A stretch of DNA of 64,000 nucleotides, taken from positions 8,525,535 through 8,589,534 of the forward strand of contig NC_082608.1 in the NCBI RefSeq assembly GCF_030936135.1, in the 5' to 3' direction. Source of the DNA: Gavia stellata. Its lineage: Eukaryota > Chordata > Aves > Gaviiformes > Gaviidae. Below are positions 62,701 to 64,000 of the stretch, in pieces. Below the pieces are notes generated by a model. The model was not told the origin of the DNA, made no database searches, and saw only the letters and a list, made by a program, of their open reading frames with translations. Numbering within the stretch: the stretch's first letter is position 1; every line of letters starts with the position of its first letter. A program made the translations under genes and the position numbers.

Positions 62701-64000
62701 TTCTTGGGAACAAATTCCTGTTCTTCCATAGCGAAATCGCTAAATAATCCTATAAATAAATTCTTTTGCCCTACTGGTTTTGATTAAAGGCAAAACAGCA
62801 CATTAGTTATCATACCTTTCTGGTGTCTGACTTATTGTCTAGTTTCTTTGCACTTTTTGTATTCAAGTAAGGCAGAAAGTATTCTGAGACTGTGTTGCCT
62901 TTTACCCTTGGAACTTAAGCTAGTGAATGACTAAGAGTAGAATTCTTAAAATAGTGAAACAAAAGGGGGTTTTATTTTTATCATTTTATTAAGTGAATTC
63001 TGTGAAAGTTGTAAAATCTTTCGTAAATCAGGTGCGGAAATACCCACTGAATTTATTACTATCAATCAGTGCTATTATGTTCCAGGTAAATCAGTTTTCT
63101 ATCTATGGAAATGAAAGCAAAACAAACTACTACTTTTGATTTATCAGCTGCTTCTACAATAGGCTTTTGTCACTGATACAATTTGCATTTTATAAGCACA
63201 CTTGAGTTTGTTTCAGGATTAATGAGCAAGAAGAGAATGTGACATATCCTGGGTTTTCTTTTGTGGTTGACCCTAGTATAAAACAATGAAAAACTCAAGG
63301 ATCTTTCTTACATTACATAAGTTTAAATTTCTAGCTATCTATCTTCACTGATGTTCAAGGGAAGAGACAAAGCTATCAACTGAGATGGGATACTGACAGA
63401 CTTTCTTAAACCTTAAATTATTCACCGTATGCAGTGCCTAATGCAATTCAATGATCCAGTATTTTCTTGGCATTGTTTAAATGGATTTAATTTTTATAGG
63501 CTAAACTCTGAACGTAGGCTTCCCCGAATCAAGTTGATTTATATCAGGTAAGAATGAAAGACACATGCTTTGTTCCTCCAAAATGTTACCAGGCTTTTTC
63601 GTAAAGTCTTCAAGTATGCTCCACTGACTTCTGGTGCTGTAAGTACAACCGTGCATACACGAACTTCAGTGCATTATCTCCCTTCCTACATAAGAATTAG
63701 TACATTTCAGTTCTTCTGGAGGAGCTTTGTGTATTTAGGTTTGAAAAATGATGGCTGCATTGACCTTGCAACAAACTAGAACTGAGTGCTGAAAGGACTT
63801 ACTTACTAACTTAATTTAGACTTAATTGCTACTGTTCAAATCCTTTAAGCATATTTTTTAGATTTCAGAAGCCTTATTTTTCCTGTGATGCTGCTGCTCC
63901 TTTGCGTATTGTTACTTTCTAAATAAGGAAAAACTCTTGTGCCAAATTAGTTTGCTTTTCGGTAACAACCCCATCTCTTCTTAGACTGTGCTGCATTTGC
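59766..64000. other. 3' flank of SIAH1
   Basis: AT-rich sequence without supported genes or repeat families. In vertebrates LONP2 converges on SIAH1 from this side, so its minus-strand 3'UTR may reach into the stretch. I looked for its C-terminal SKL-type coding end on the minus strand and did not find it. Confidence 0.6.

Noticed and set aside
61000..64000. LONP2 3' coding end on the minus strand
   Set aside because: Expected from synteny, but I found no minus-strand stretch encoding its C-terminus; at most its 3'UTR is here.
1..64000. CRISPR arrays, prokaryotic operons, intact endogenous retroviruses or DNA transposons
   Set aside because: No spaced direct-repeat array, no gag/pol-like frame, no paired LTRs and no transposase frame were seen.

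Overview
The window is vertebrate nuclear DNA, most likely from a bird. It is AT-rich, intron- and intergene-dominated sequence with two sharp CpG islands. The youngest repeats are CR1 LINE 3' ends with the terminal ATTCTATG-type repeat typical of birds. There are no primate or rodent SINEs, and interspersed repeats are sparse. The one protein-coding gene I can support is SIAH1, an E3 ubiquitin ligase, on the + strand near the right end.

Layout. 1-39,100 is gene-poor sequence with three recognisable CR1 pieces (8.06-8.37, 19.37-19.80 and 33.92-34.25 kb), an older LINE relic (36.79-37.30 kb) and several homopolymer or A/C-rich tracts. A poly(A) signal at 802-807 could be the 3' end of an upstream same-strand gene, with N4BP1 expected from vertebrate synteny. 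39,110-40,440 is CpG island A, with a perfect NRF1-type palindrome and two strong + strand splice donors. I read it as the distal SIAH1 promoter and non-coding first exon. 40.45-54.27 kb is then intronic and holds one MIR-like SINE fossil. 54,275-55,140 is CpG island B, an alternative SIAH1 promoter. Its 3' edge carries a coding first exon (55,048-55,138) that splices in phase to the main exon. The main coding exon and 3'UTR lie at 58,365-~59,760. 59.76-64 kb is intergenic or 3' flank, and the convergent neighbour LONP2 is expected beyond it but is not seen.

How it fits together. One SIAH1 protein core (282 aa: RING, SIAH zinc fingers, substrate-binding domain) can be reached from two promoters. 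Transcripts from island A would join a leader without AUG codons to the exon at 58,365 and start at the ATG of that exon. Transcripts from island B would add 31 residues, giving 313 aa, the same length and splice phase as the long human isoform. Their long-isoform ATG is overlapped by an out-of-frame upstream ORF.

I found no CRISPR array, operon, tRNA, rRNA or intact mobile element, and nothing that looks like a new multi-gene system. The most informative observation is the alternative N-terminal exon.
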